Assembly (NCBI GenBank): GCA_902364065.1
Contig: CABJCJ010000001.1
Coordinates: forward strand, 1-64,000
Reading direction: 5' to 3'
Length of the DNA stretch: 64,000 nucleotides
Source of the DNA: Veillonellaceae bacterium SB90
Lineage (GTDB): Bacteria; Bacillota; Negativicutes; Selenomonadales; Selenomonadaceae
Shown here: positions 17,463 through 26,552 of the stretch, one piece after another
Position numbering within the stretch: the stretch's first letter is position 1
Layout: every line of letters starts with the position of its first letter
The notes under the pieces: generated by a model
Databases searched by the model: none
Seen by the model: the letters and a program-made list of their open reading frames with translations, nothing else
Told to the model about the DNA's origin: nothing
Made by a program: the position numbers and the translations under genes

Positions 17463-19169
17463 TTACGGCACCATCTCGAGCAGCGGCGTGCTCTCGAGAT
17501 AGATCTCGAAGGTGCGCGGCCAGGGGAAGCTCATATCGGCCCTGAGGTCTTTGATGCGGAGATGACGAATCCCCTCTGGCGTCTGCACGGGGAAGGGGGC
17601 CTCGAGAGACGGCGTGTGCTTGTAGGCCTGGATCTGGCGCATCATCAGGCTCTGGAGCATGCGGTTGGCCCAGCGGTAATTGTGCTCGAGGTCGAGATCT
17701 GCGGTATTGAAATAGCCGGCTTTCTTCAAGCTGCCGTTTATGAGGTCGATATCTTCCTTCAAGTAGAAGTAATCTTCGAGGATGCGGTTCTGCAAGAAGG
17801 TGACCTGGCTGGCGGCCCGTGCCAGGGCTTCCTCCGTGCTGAAGGCTTCCTTCTGGGCAGACTGGTACAGGCAGGCTTCGGCAAGTGCCGTGCCGACAGC
17901 GTTGCTCGTCGTGTTCCAGCCGGCGTAGGCGAGCAGGCAGTTCAGCGGGAAATCGCCGGCGATGAGCTGCGGCAGCACGGTTTCCGTGGCGGTGAAGTGC
18001 TTGCTGAGATCGACGAGCCCGATGGGATGACCGGCCTCGAGCGAGTCCGTAAGGAACTGCACGGTTTCCTGGCGGCTGCTCATCGTATTCTTGTCGGCAT
18101 CATTCGTCGAGATCAGCAAGGTGAAATCGGCCTCCTCCGGCGTCGCGGCGAGACGGCCGCCGAGGAGCCGGACCTTCTCCTCGGCACAGACGCCGGTCGA
18201 AACAGCCATATAGGGCATGACGCGATCCCGCGCCTCAGGCGTGTTGTAGCGCAGGCAGATGCGGGGCTGGATGCCAGATTTCTCGTTCTGCCAGGCAGCG
18301 AGCAGCGTCAGGGCGATTTCATCGGCGCCGTGTGTCAGGAAGACCTGCCGTTTCGTAAGACCATAGCTGCCGATATAGTCCTGCAGGGCGTATTTCTCGA
18401 TGTTCGGGATGCCGTATTCTTCGCCGTCATCCTGTCCGAGGACGAGGCGCGCGATGACGCCTTCACGCGTGAGATCGATGAGTTTTTCGTTGAGGACGGC
18501 ATTCTCTTTGAAGTGGGACAGATAACGCGCGAGGCTGTCCGCCGGGATCCTGTCGTGCAGTTCCTGGAGCTTTGCTTCATCGATCGTGAGGCCTGCGGCC
18601 TTGCGGCCGGCCAGGCGGGAATACGCCATGATGTCACGCCGTTCCTCGTAGCCGTCAATCGTATCCTGGGGGGTCAGACGCGGCAGGATGCTGAAGGCGT
18701 AGATGGGGACGCCCGGATGCTTTTCGTGCAGGTTTCTGAGGAAGGAGAGCAGCGTTTCCATCTGGGCTTCATCGGCCTGGTGTTCGCGCGCTGCCAGCAG
18801 GCCGCCGTAGAGCAGCTGGTCAACGGACAGGATGATGGCGTCAGCCGGCTGCTCCGCCGTGACCTCTTGGAGCCAGGCCATCATGGCACGCGTATCGCCG
18901 GGCTGCGAATAATAGTCCTGGATCTCATGCGGCGGCGTCACGACCTCCGTGCCGCTGATGCGGCCCGCATCGATGACGAACTGGCGGCAGGGCGGGCGTC
19001 CGTCGAGCGGGATGAGGATGACGCGCTGGTGCATCGTCTGCTGCGGGTAGACGAGTGAGGCCTGCGGGTCCTGCGGATGGCGCAGGAACCAGACGGCCAG
19101 TGAAAGCAGCGGCAGGGCGAGCAGCACGACGAGCAGGCGTTTGTCAAGTTTTTGGAATAATGCATGCAT
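17463..19169 (-). CDS. DUF4127 family protein
   Basis: Protein of 568 residues on the reverse strand. One N-terminal membrane segment (residues 12-30) is followed by the DUF4127 signature VILIPLDGRPPCRQF and later SVDQLLYGGLLAAREH. This suggests an exported, membrane-tethered protein. The function of the family is not established. It stands alone between a bidirectional terminator and the divergent rsmD promoter region. AGGAGA lies about 11 bases before ATG. Confidence 0.85.
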   Translation of the reverse strand: MHALFQKLDKRLLVVLLALPLLSLAVWFLRHPQDPQASLVYPQQTMHQRVILIPLDGRPPCRQFVIDAGRISGTEVVTPPHEIQDYYSQPGDTRAMMAWLQEVTAEQPADAIILSVDQLLYGGLLAAREHQADEAQMETLLSFLRNLHEKHPGVPIYAFSILPRLTPQDTIDGYEERRDIMAYSRLAGRKAAGLTIDEAKLQELHDRIPADSLARYLSHFKENAVLNEKLIDLTREGVIARLVLGQDDGEEYGIPNIEKYALQDYIGSYGLTKRQVFLTHGADEIALTLLAAWQNEKSGIQPRICLRYNTPEARDRVMPYMAVSTGVCAEEKVRLLGGRLAATPEEADFTLLISTNDADKNTMSSRQETVQFLTDSLEAGHPIGLVDLSKHFTATETVLPQLIAGDFPLNCLLAYAGWNTTSNAVGTALAEACLYQSAQKEAFSTEEALARAASQVTFLQNRILEDYFYLKEDIDLINGSLKKAGYFNTADLDLEHNYRWANRMLQSLMMRQIQAYKHTPSLEAPFPVQTPEGIRHLRIKDLRADMSFPWPRTFEIYLESTPLLEMVP

Positions 19170-19226
19170 ATCCGATAAATTCTCCTGATTTTTCTATAAT
19201 CTCCCCGCTATTATATCATAGGCAGG

Positions 19227-19255
19227 TTCACGAACGCGGGAAAATATGTTAGAAT
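19227..19255 (+). promoter_or_regulatory. Probable promoter of rsmD-coaD
   Basis: TTCACG (19227-19232), 17-base spacer, TAGAAT (19250-19255). It is a modest match. The region also contains an AT-rich stretch that could hold the divergent promoter for the reverse gene. Confidence 0.4.
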
Positions 19256-19310
19256 GAATTTGTTTATGATAAAATATCCGGGCACGAATGATTGAGGTGG
19301 AGTAGAAACG

Positions 19311-19883
19311 ATGAGAATCATCACGGGATCGGCGCGCGGCTGCCGCCTGAAGACGCCGAAGGGGCAGGACACGCGTCCGACGGCTGACCGGGTCAAGGAG
19401 TCCCTGTTCAACATACTCGGCTCCCTGGTCGCAGGCCGCCATGTCCTCGACATCTTTGCCGGCACGGGCAACCTCGGGCTCGAGGCCCTGTCACGCGGCG
19501 CGTCAAAGGCCGTCTTTGTCGATCAGGCTACGGCGCCGCTCATCCGGGAGAACGCCATCCATACGAAGTTCCTGCCTGCCTCAGAAATCCATGGCGGCGA
19601 CGTCTTCGCGAGCCTTGCAAGGCTCGCGGCGGCGCATCGAAGCTTCGACCTCGTCTTCTGTGACCCGCCTTATCATAAAGGCCTGTGGCAGCGGGCCCTC
19701 CAGGTCTTTGATACCACGGAGCTGCTTGCACACGACGGCATCCTCGTCGTGGAGCATGGAGCTGATGAATCGGAACTGCCGCCGCTGTCGGGCCTTGTCT
19801 GCGTGGAGAACCGCCGCTACGGTCATACGACGCAGCTGAGCTTTTTTCAATGGCGTTCTTACGTAGAGGAGGATGACGCATGA
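19311..19883 (+). CDS. rsmD: 16S rRNA (guanine-966-N2)-methyltransferase RsmD
   Basis: Protein of 190 residues. It has the RsmD start MRIITGSARGCRLKTPKG, then TRPTADRVKESLFNIL, the SAM-binding VLDIFAGTGNLGLEALSRGA, and the catalytic DPPY in LVFCDPPYHKG. It overlaps coaD by four bases (ATGA), the standard rsmD-coaD pair. Confidence 0.96.
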   Translation: MRIITGSARGCRLKTPKGQDTRPTADRVKESLFNILGSLVAGRHVLDIFAGTGNLGLEALSRGASKAVFVDQATAPLIRENAIHTKFLPASEIHGGDVFASLARLAAAHRSFDLVFCDPPYHKGLWQRALQVFDTTELLAHDGILVVEHGADESELPPLSGLVCVENRRYGHTTQLSFFQWRSYVEEDDA

Positions 19884-20365
19884 GGCGTGCCGTATGCTCG
19901 GGCAGCTTTGACCCCGTGACGAATGGCCACATCGATATTTTTGAGCGGGCCAGTGCCATGTTCGATGAAGTCATCATCTGCGTATTCCACAATGTGAAAA
20001 AACAGGCGTTCTTCCCCGTGGAAGAGCGCGTGCGCTTCCTGCGGGAGGCGACGAGGCATCTTTCCAATGTGCGCGTCGCTTCGTTTTCCGGACTGATTAC
20101 GGATTACATGAAGGAGGCCGATGCCCATATCATCGTGCGGGGCGTGCGCTCCGTCAAGGACCTGGAATACGAACAGAATGAAGCATACATGATCCGTCAC
20201 CTGGAACCCGATATCGATACGATTTTCCTGCTGACCCGTCCGGAGTACTCCTTCGTGAGCTCTTCGGGCATCCGGGAGCTCATACGGTTTCATGGTGATG
20301 TGCATGGCTTGGTGCCGGCCTGTGTAGCGCAGGCGATAGAGAATCTGGAACAAGAAAGGAAGTAA
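19880..20365 (+). CDS. coaD: Phosphopantetheine adenylyltransferase
   Basis: Protein of 161 residues. It has CSGSFDPVTNGHIDIFERA at the N-terminus and EYSFVSSSGIRELIRFHGDV near the C-terminus. It makes dephospho-CoA from phosphopantetheine and ATP. It is translationally coupled to rsmD. Confidence 0.97.
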   Translation: MRRAVCSGSFDPVTNGHIDIFERASAMFDEVIICVFHNVKKQAFFPVEERVRFLREATRHLSNVRVASFSGLITDYMKEADAHIIVRGVRSVKDLEYEQNEAYMIRHLEPDIDTIFLLTRPEYSFVSSSGIRELIRFHGDVHGLVPACVAQAIENLEQERK

Positions 20366-20370
20366 GCGGC

Positions 20371-20952
20371 ATGGGAGTACGCGATACCTTGGAAAAAATC
20401 GAAAGCATGGTGGCTGGTGCCAAGAATGTGCCTTTTACGGGACGCATCATGATCAACGACAATGATCTGGTGCATTACGTCGAGGAACTGCGCCGCGATC
20501 TGCCGAAGGAACTCGAAAAAGCAGAGGTCATCATGAAGCAGCGCGATGAGATCATTGCCGATGCACAGCGCGAGGCGGAGAGGATCCGCAAGCGTGCACG
20601 CGAGTACGCCACCCAGATTACGGATGAGAATGAGATTGTCGTGCAGGCCAAGGAAAAGGCCAAAGTCATCCTGCAGCAGACGCAGCAGCGGGAAAATGAG
20701 ATCATTGCGCGCACGCAGGCGAATGCCACGCAGCTGCAGGACGATGCGGATGCCTATGCCAATCAGGTATTCGATCAGCTCATCGCACACGTCAGCAGCA
20801 CGTTCCAGGGCGTACAGCAGGCAGAGGGCGGCCTGCAGCAGGCGCTGTCGGTTCTGCAGCAGGCAAAGGCGCAGATGAGCCAGCAGCGTCCCAAGCAGGC
20901 GGCAGCGCCGCAGCAGCCGGAGGGGCAGGCACCGGCAGAGCCGCAGGAGTAA
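20371..20952 (+). CDS. Coiled-coil protein downstream of coaD
   Basis: Protein of 193 residues. After a short head (about residues 1-30) it is almost entirely heptad-rich helix with many Glu, Arg, Ala and Gln. It ends in a Gln/Ala/Pro-rich tail. It resembles the F-type ATPase b-subunit-like or DivIVA-like helical proteins often placed after coaD in Firmicutes. It begins five bases after coaD. No membrane segment or catalytic motif is seen; a scaffold role is only a guess. Confidence 0.75.
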   Translation: MGVRDTLEKIESMVAGAKNVPFTGRIMINDNDLVHYVEELRRDLPKELEKAEVIMKQRDEIIADAQREAERIRKRAREYATQITDENEIVVQAKEKAKVILQQTQQRENEIIARTQANATQLQDDADAYANQVFDQLIAHVSSTFQGVQQAEGGLQQALSVLQQAKAQMSQQRPKQAAAPQQPEGQAPAEPQE

Positions 20953-21053
20953 GCCGGCCACCGGGATGATACCAGGGTCTATGATGCAGCTTGTGTCATG
21001 GGCCTTTTTTGTCTATCCTGCATCATCGTTGTAAAGGAAAGCGAGGGACTTTT

Positions 21054-21809
21054 TTGACGGAACAGGAAATCGCCGCACTCCTGCGGCAGTACAAGGCAGG
21101 GCAGCTGTCAGAATCACAGGCCGTCGCCCGTGTGCAGCAGGCCGGCGTCGAGGATATGGGATTTGCCGAGGTCGATCAGGCCAGGGAGCGCCGTCAGGGT
21201 TTCCCCGAGGTCATCTATGCGGCAGGCAAGACAAAGGAGCAGGTGGCAGCCATCATGGCTTCGCTGCTGGCGGGCAGCCACAAGAGCGTCATGGCCACGC
21301 GGGCGGACCGCGAGATGTATGAATTTGTCAGGGAGAAGATCCCTGCGGCAGAGTATGAGGAAGCGGCTCGCATCATTTTCGTCAGGCGCCCGCGGCAGGA
21401 TGTCAATCCCGATAAGAAGATCCTGATCCTGACGGCCGGGACCAGCGATATCCCCGTGGCCGAGGAGGCTCGCCTGACGGCGGAGCTCTGGGGCAATGCG
21501 GTCGTGACGCATTACGACTGCGGCGTGGCAGGTATCCACCGGCTGTTTGCCCACATGCATGACATCGAGGAAGCGAGGGTCATCATCGTTGTCGCCGGCA
21601 TGGAAGGGGCGCTCGCGAGCGTCGTGGGCGGGCTCACGGACAAGCCGGTCATCGCCGTGCCGACGAGCGTGGGCTACGGCGCTTCCTTCCACGGGCTGAC
21701 GGCTCTTCTGGCCATGCTCAACAGCTGCGCTGCGGGCGTATCCGTCGTCAACATCGACAACGGCTTTGGCGCCGGCGTGCTGGCCAGCAAGATCAACCGG
21801 CTGAGCTGA
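21054..21809 (+). CDS. larB: LarB, nickel-pincer cofactor carboxylase
   Basis: Protein of about 251 residues. It has the LarB N-terminal domain (LLRQYKAGQLSESQAV) and a PurE-like C-terminal domain (ILTAGTSDIPVAEEA, YDCGVAGIHRL, VVAGMEGALASVVGG, VPTSVGYGASFHGL). LarB carboxylates and hydrolyses nicotinic acid adenine dinucleotide, the first step towards the nickel pincer. The start is read as TTG21054 after GCGAGGGA. A longer frame from 20991 lacks homology at its N-terminus. Confidence 0.92.
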   Translation: MTEQEIAALLRQYKAGQLSESQAVARVQQAGVEDMGFAEVDQARERRQGFPEVIYAAGKTKEQVAAIMASLLAGSHKSVMATRADREMYEFVREKIPAAEYEEAARIIFVRRPRQDVNPDKKILILTAGTSDIPVAEEARLTAELWGNAVVTHYDCGVAGIHRLFAHMHDIEEARVIIVVAGMEGALASVVGGLTDKPVIAVPTSVGYGASFHGLTALLAMLNSCAAGVSVVNIDNGFGAGVLASKINRLS

Positions 21810-21874
21810 CGAATCCTTTGACCGCTGCGAGCAGACGAAGGCGGAGCGGCGGCATGTATGAGAGGAATACCATC

Positions 21875-23113
21875 ATGAAAGCAATTTACCTGGACTGTTT
21901 TTCCGGCATCAGCGGCAACATGCTGCTCGGTGCTTTCCTGCAGGCGGGTGTGCCGCTTGCGTTCCTTGCTTCCGAGCTGCGGAAACTGCCCTGGGGCAGG
22001 GAATTTGAGATCGTGGCCGAGCCCGTGAAGAAACAGGGCATCGCCGCTTCCTATGTGCGCGTGCTGCCCGTGGAAGAGGCGCATGAACATCATGACCACC
22101 ATGACGACCATGAACACGGTGCTCATCACCATGTGCACCGTACGATGGCGGATATCCGCCGTATGATTGACGCATCGTCGCTGTCATCCGCCGTGAAGGC
22201 GCGAAGCCTCTCAATCTTCGGCGTGCTGGCCGAGGCCGAGGGCAGGGTTCACGGCAAGCCGGCGGAGGAGGTGGCCTTCCATGAAGTCGGTGCCGTGGAC
22301 TCCATTGTCGATATCGTGGGCACGGCCATCTGCCTCGATTATCTCGGTGTTGAGAAAGTCTTTGCGTCCCGCGTCAACACGGGCAGCGGCTTCGTGCACT
22401 GTGCGCACGGCGTCATGCCGGTGCCGGCGCCGGCTGTGGCGGAGCTCCTGCGCGCCTGGCCCTCGTATCATGCCGGCGCGGAAAAGGAGCTCACGACGCC
22501 GACGGGCGCAGCCGTCCTGCGCAGTCAGGCCGACTTTGCCGCGAGCCTGCCGGATTCGTTCACGGCTGATTGCATTGCCTACGGGGCCGGCACCTGGGAT
22601 ACCGAGATCCCCAATGTCCTGCGCCTCTATCTCGGCGATTATGCAGAGCGTGAAGCAGCGCGGCCCGCTTCGGATATCCTGCTGCTTCAGACGAATATCG
22701 ACGATATGGAGCCGCAGATCTTTGGATATCTCTATGAACGCCTCTTTTCAGCGGGTGCGCTAGATGTCTGGACGACGCCAATCGTCATGAAGAAGACGCG
22801 TCCGGCGCATGAGCTCTCAGTCCTTTGCCGGGCACAGGCGAAGGAGGTCTGCGCGGACATCATCCTGTGCGAGACGACGAGCATCGGCCTGCGCGTCTTC
22901 CGCGCGGAGGAACGCCTGGAGGCCGCGCGCAGGCTCGTCAAGGCGCATACGCCGTATGGGGATGTGACCTGCAAACTCTCGAGCTGGCGGGGGCAGGTCA
23001 TTAGCTGCAAGCCCGAATACGAGGACTGCTGCCGCCTGGCGCGCGAGCATCATGTACCGCTCAAACGGGTGGAGGAACTCGCACGAAGAGATTGTGGAAA
23101 CGATTGCATATGA
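21875..23113 (+). CDS. larC: LarC, nickel insertion enzyme of the pincer cofactor
   Basis: Protein of 412 residues read as one frame, so it covers LarC1 and LarC2 without the programmed frameshift known from lactobacilli. It starts MKAIYLDCFSGISGNMLLG. A linker has eleven His between residues 70 and 88, the likely nickel store. It inserts Ni into the dithiolated precursor. It follows larB by about 65 bases. larE, which supplies sulfur, is not in this window. Confidence 0.93.
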   Translation: MKAIYLDCFSGISGNMLLGAFLQAGVPLAFLASELRKLPWGREFEIVAEPVKKQGIAASYVRVLPVEEAHEHHDHHDDHEHGAHHHVHRTMADIRRMIDASSLSSAVKARSLSIFGVLAEAEGRVHGKPAEEVAFHEVGAVDSIVDIVGTAICLDYLGVEKVFASRVNTGSGFVHCAHGVMPVPAPAVAELLRAWPSYHAGAEKELTTPTGAAVLRSQADFAASLPDSFTADCIAYGAGTWDTEIPNVLRLYLGDYAEREAARPASDILLLQTNIDDMEPQIFGYLYERLFSAGALDVWTTPIVMKKTRPAHELSVLCRAQAKEVCADIILCETTSIGLRVFRAEERLEAARRLVKAHTPYGDVTCKLSSWRGQVISCKPEYEDCCRLAREHHVPLKRVEELARRDCGNDCI

Positions 23114-23143
23114 TAGGGAAGAAAGGAAAAACGAAAAAAGTGC

Positions 23144-23172
23144 TTTACATCACGAGAGGGTTCGTGTATAAT
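23144..23172 (+). promoter_or_regulatory. Promoter of the PTS gene
   Basis: TTTACA (23144-23149), 17-base spacer, TATAAT (23167-23172), about 180 bases before the start codon. Confidence 0.85.
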
Positions 23173-23208
23173 ACGTCTTGTTAAAACAGGAATATGTTGT
23201 AACGAGAT

Positions 23209-23238
23209 CGCGTGTTACTGGTCATGCAGGCATCAGCG
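23209..23238 (+). promoter_or_regulatory. RAT antiterminator site for a BglG/GlcT-family protein
   Basis: The stretch contains GTGTTACTG and CAGGCAT spaced as in GlcT/SacY RAT elements. Its 3' half overlaps the left arm of the terminator that follows, so the two structures exclude each other. The antiterminator protein is encoded just after the PTS gene. Confidence 0.85.
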
Positions 23239-23312
23239 AAAAGCAATGGATTTCCCGTTTTCTGCAGAGAAAGCGGAAGGAGTCTGTCGTGCTTTTTGTT
23301 GATGCCTTTTTT
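23228..23312 (+). terminator. Conditional terminator in the PTS leader
   Basis: AGGCATCAGCGAAAAGCA (23228-23245) pairs over 18 positions (several G-U) with 23290-23307. A T-run to 23312 follows. The 44-base loop carries its own weak hairpin. It overlaps the RAT element by 11 bases. Confidence 0.85.
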
Positions 23313-23350
23313 GCGTGTCCCGTGACGCAGCAAGAGAAAGGAAGGTCTTT

Positions 23351-25519
23351 ATGAAAGACGAAATCTTCAGCGTATTGCAACGCGTCGGCCGCAGCTTCAT
23401 GCTGCCGGTTGCAGTACTGCCGATTGCAGGTATCCTGCTCGGCATCGGTGCTTCGTTCACGAACCCGACAACCATCAAGACGTATGGTCTTGAGGCGATT
23501 TTCGGTGATGGCACCATTCTCGGCGGCCTGCTGACCATCATGGCCAGTGCGGGCAGCACCATCTTCGGCAACCTGCCGATTATCTTCGCTGTCGGCGTTG
23601 CCATCGGCATGGCCAAGGCGGAACGCGAGGTTGCAGCCCTCGCCGCTATGATTGCTTTCTTTGTCATGCACAGTGCCTGCAACGCCATGCTCAAGCTCAA
23701 CGGCCAGATTCTGCCGGACGGCTCGATCGCGCCGGGCGTGCTCGAGGGCACAATCGCGAGCTCCTGCGGCATCATGTCGTATCAGATGGGCGTTTTCGGC
23801 GGTATCATCGTCGGTATCGGCGTTGCGTACCTCCACAATAAGTTCCACAAGATCGTGCTTCCCAATGCGCTTTCCTTCTTCGGCGGTTCGCGCTTTATCC
23901 CGATCATCTCGACCGTTGTTTACCTCTTCGTCGGCATTGCGCTTTACTTCATCTGGCCGATTGCTCAGGACGGCATCTTTGCGCTCGGCAGCCTCGTCAC
24001 GGGCACGGGCTACATCGGCACGCTGATCTTCGGTATCATCAAGCGCGCCCTCATTCCGTTCGGTCTGCATCACGTCTTCTACCTTCCGTTCTGGCAGACG
24101 GGCGTCGGCGGCTCGATGATGATCGACGGCCAGCTCGTACAGGGCGGCCAGAACATCTTCTTCGCGCAGCTCGCTTCGCCGAATGTCACGCACTTCAGTG
24201 CAGACGCAACGCGTTACTTCTCCGGTGAGTTCATCTTCATGATCTTCGGCCTGCCGGGCGCGGCACTCGCCATGTACCGCTGCGCGAAGCCGTCGAAGAA
24301 GACGGCGGCCAAGGGCCTGCTGCTTTCCGCAGCCCTGACCTCGATGCTCACGGGTATCACGGAGCCGATTGAGTTCTCCTTCCTCTTCGTGGCACCGGCT
24401 CTCTTCGGTGTCCAGGTTGTCCTCGCCGGTGCGGCCTACATGATCGCACACATGCTCAACATCGCCGTCGGCCTGACGTTCTCGGGCGGCCTGCTCGACC
24501 TCTTCATCTTCGGTATCCTGCAGGGTGAGGCCAAGACGAACTGGATGTACATCATCCCGGTCGGCATCATCTACTTCTTCCTTTACTACTTCATCTTTAC
24601 GTGGATGATCAAGAAATTCGACTTCAAGACGCCGGGCCGCGAGGACGACGACGAGGAGACGAAGCTCTACACGAAAGCAGATTACCAGGCCAAGAAGGGC
24701 GCTGGCGCAAACGGCGGCTCGCAGCAGAGCGTCGAGGATGCCAAGAGCTCGATGATCGCGCGCGGCCTCGGCAGCAAGAAGAACATCACGTCGGTCGACT
24801 GCTGTGCAACGCGCCTGCGCTGCTCGGTGGCGGATTCCTCGCTCGTCAACGAGAAGATCCTCAAGGCCACGGGCGCAGTCGGCGTCATCGTCAAGGGCAC
24901 GGGCGTCCAGGTCATCTACGGCCCGCAGGTCGCCGTCATCAAGGCCAACCTCGAGACGTATCTTGAGACGGCTCCGGAAGTCGAGCCGGAACTCGATGCC
25001 CCGGCAGCAGAGCCGGCCAAAGAGGAAACGGCTCCGGCAGCTCCTGCTGAAGCGGCTGCACCAAAAGCGGCCAGCCATGCGCTTTACGCGCCGGTAGCAG
25101 GCTCCGTCCATCCGATCACGGAAGCACCGGATGAAGCATTCGCCAGCAAGATGATGGGTGACGGTTTCTTCGTCTACCCGTCGGAGGAAACGGTCTACGC
25201 ACCGGAAGACGGCGAAGTCGTATTCGTCTTCGACACGAAGCATGCCATCGGCATGAAGGCTGCGGACGGCACGGAGTATCTGCTGCACATCGGCGTCGAT
25301 ACGGTCGCACTCGGCGGCAAGGGCTTTGAGGTCTTTGTCGAAGCGGGCCAGAAAGTCAAGAAGGGCGACAAGCTCATGCACTTTGATGATGCGTACATCA
25401 AGGAGCATGCGAAGTCGGATGCCTGCCTCGTCATCTACACGGGCCTGCAGGAAGGCCAGTCCGTCACGATGGAAACGACGGGCGATGTCAAGGCTCTGGC
25501 TGAAGTTGCCAAGTTCTGA
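23351..25519 (+). CDS. ptsG: PTS glucose-family EIICBA
   Basis: Protein of 722 residues. EIIC (about 1-420) has ten or so membrane spans and the motif GITEPIEFSFLFVAP. EIIB (about 470-545) has the phospho-Cys motif CCATRLRCSV. EIIA (about 580-722) has the His motif LLHIGVDTVAL. It takes up and phosphorylates a glucose-type sugar; exact substrate (glucose, maltose or N-acetylglucosamine) is not fixed by sequence. AAAGGAAGG precedes ATG23351. It is controlled by the leader RAT switch. Confidence 0.93.
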   Translation: MKDEIFSVLQRVGRSFMLPVAVLPIAGILLGIGASFTNPTTIKTYGLEAIFGDGTILGGLLTIMASAGSTIFGNLPIIFAVGVAIGMAKAEREVAALAAMIAFFVMHSACNAMLKLNGQILPDGSIAPGVLEGTIASSCGIMSYQMGVFGGIIVGIGVAYLHNKFHKIVLPNALSFFGGSRFIPIISTVVYLFVGIALYFIWPIAQDGIFALGSLVTGTGYIGTLIFGIIKRALIPFGLHHVFYLPFWQTGVGGSMMIDGQLVQGGQNIFFAQLASPNVTHFSADATRYFSGEFIFMIFGLPGAALAMYRCAKPSKKTAAKGLLLSAALTSMLTGITEPIEFSFLFVAPALFGVQVVLAGAAYMIAHMLNIAVGLTFSGGLLDLFIFGILQGEAKTNWMYIIPVGIIYFFLYYFIFTWMIKKFDFKTPGREDDDEETKLYTKADYQAKKGAGANGGSQQSVEDAKSSMIARGLGSKKNITSVDCCATRLRCSVADSSLVNEKILKATGAVGVIVKGTGVQVIYGPQVAVIKANLETYLETAPEVEPELDAPAAEPAKEETAPAAPAEAAAPKAASHALYAPVAGSVHPITEAPDEAFASKMMGDGFFVYPSEETVYAPEDGEVVFVFDTKHAIGMKAADGTEYLLHIGVDTVALGGKGFEVFVEAGQKVKKGDKLMHFDDAYIKEHAKSDACLVIYTGLQEGQSVTMETTGDVKALAEVAKF

Positions 25520-25667
25520 TTACTTGTCCTCCAGGACTTGCACGGGAAATGGTCATAACCATTTGTTCCAGTAAAAAATAGTTTCTTTCACGAATAAAAA
25601 ACTTCCTTGTATGGCGCATGACCTCCCAGATAGGTTATAATAGTAGCATCATATAAGGAGGTTTTTT

Positions 25668-26480
25668 ATGTTTCGGGTCGTCAAGCCATTGAATAACAAC
25701 GGCCTGCTGGCGCTGACCAGCGAAGGCCGCGAGGTCATCCTGCTCGGCAAGGGCATCGGCTTCGGCAGGAAGAACGGGGAGCGCGTCGAAAGATTTCCCG
25801 GGGCCAAGGTCTACACCCTCGTGCCCGATGGGAAGCGCAGTGCCCTGCAGGCCGTCAACGGCATCAATCCGCAGGCTGTGGAACTCGCCGCGCGCATCCT
25901 CGAAGAAGCGAAGATCGTCTTCCCGGACATCGCCGATGATATCCTGCTGCCGATGGCCGATCATATCGCCATGGCGCTCGAGCGCAAGCGCCGCGGCATC
26001 CGTCTGCCCAATCCGCTGCAGCATGACATCATGGCGATGTTCCCCGATGAATACCGTGTGGCAGAACAGGGCCTTGCGGCCATACGTGAGGAGAGCGGCG
26101 CCGAGCTCCCACCGGAAGAGGCCGGGTACCTTTCGCTGCACATCCATGCGGGCGTCAGCGAGCAGAATGCCGGCGACAGCCTGACGAATATCCGGCTGGC
26201 CTCTGAATGCATTGCCATGCTGGAACGGGAACTCGGCATCTCCTTCAAGCGCACGGAGCTCAAGTACACGCGGCTCATCAGCCATGTCTGCTACATGATC
26301 CTGCGCATCCGCGCGCATGAGGATGTGCCGATCCAGATGGATGAATACGTGCAGAATATGTATCCGGATGCCTGTGCGCTCGCCAGGAAGATCTGTATCT
26401 TCTTGGAAAAACAACTGAAGCTGCCGGTGGCATCTGCTGAAGTCACGCTGTTGGCCATCCATATCCAGCGCGTACTATGA
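25668..26480 (+). CDS. glcT: BglG/LicT-family transcription antiterminator
   Basis: Protein of 270 residues: an RNA-binding CAT domain (FRVVKPLNNNGLLALTSEGREVILLG, residues 1-55) and two PRD domains with conserved His (MADHIAM near 103, LSLHIHAGVS near 160, TRLISHVCYMILRI, LAIHIQRVL). It should bind the RAT upstream of the PTS gene and be switched by EIIB phosphorylation. AAGGAGG precedes ATG. The gap before it (25520-25667) holds a TATAAT (25636-25641) with a poor -35 and two small hairpins. Confidence 0.92.
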   Translation: MFRVVKPLNNNGLLALTSEGREVILLGKGIGFGRKNGERVERFPGAKVYTLVPDGKRSALQAVNGINPQAVELAARILEEAKIVFPDIADDILLPMADHIAMALERKRRGIRLPNPLQHDIMAMFPDEYRVAEQGLAAIREESGAELPPEEAGYLSLHIHAGVSEQNAGDSLTNIRLASECIAMLERELGISFKRTELKYTRLISHVCYMILRIRAHEDVPIQMDEYVQNMYPDACALARKICIFLEKQLKLPVASAEVTLLAIHIQRVL

Positions 26481-26504
26481 GAGACAAGTACTTTCCCTTG
26501 ACAC

Positions 26505-26534
26505 TTGACAAAGGAATGGGCACATCGCTATAAT
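26505..26534 (+). promoter_or_regulatory. Promoter of yceD-rpmF
   Basis: TTGACA (26505-26510), 18-base spacer, TATAAT (26529-26534). This rules out a start codon for the downstream frame at 26505. Confidence 0.85.
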
Positions 26535-26552
26535 GAATTGAGGTTGATGCTG

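Noticed and set aside
20957..21010. Possible terminator GGCC...GGGCC plus T-run before larB
   Set aside because: The arms pair over only four or five bases with a long loop; only the T-run is convincing.
22081..22140. Repetitive CATCATGACCACC-like stretch in larC
   Set aside because: It is the codon run for the His-rich linker of LarC, not a DNA repeat element or CRISPR.
23222..25408. Reverse-strand open frame of 728 codons over the PTS gene
   Set aside because: Low-complexity charged translation, no signature; the forward EIICBA is unambiguous.
25520..25600. Two small hairpins after the PTS gene (GTCCT/AGGAC and AAATGGT/ACCATTT)
   Set aside because: Neither is followed by a U-tract, so I do not call a terminator.
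26505..26552. Longer start for the YceD frame
   Set aside because: It coincides with TTGACA and TATAAT of the promoter, upstream of transcription start.
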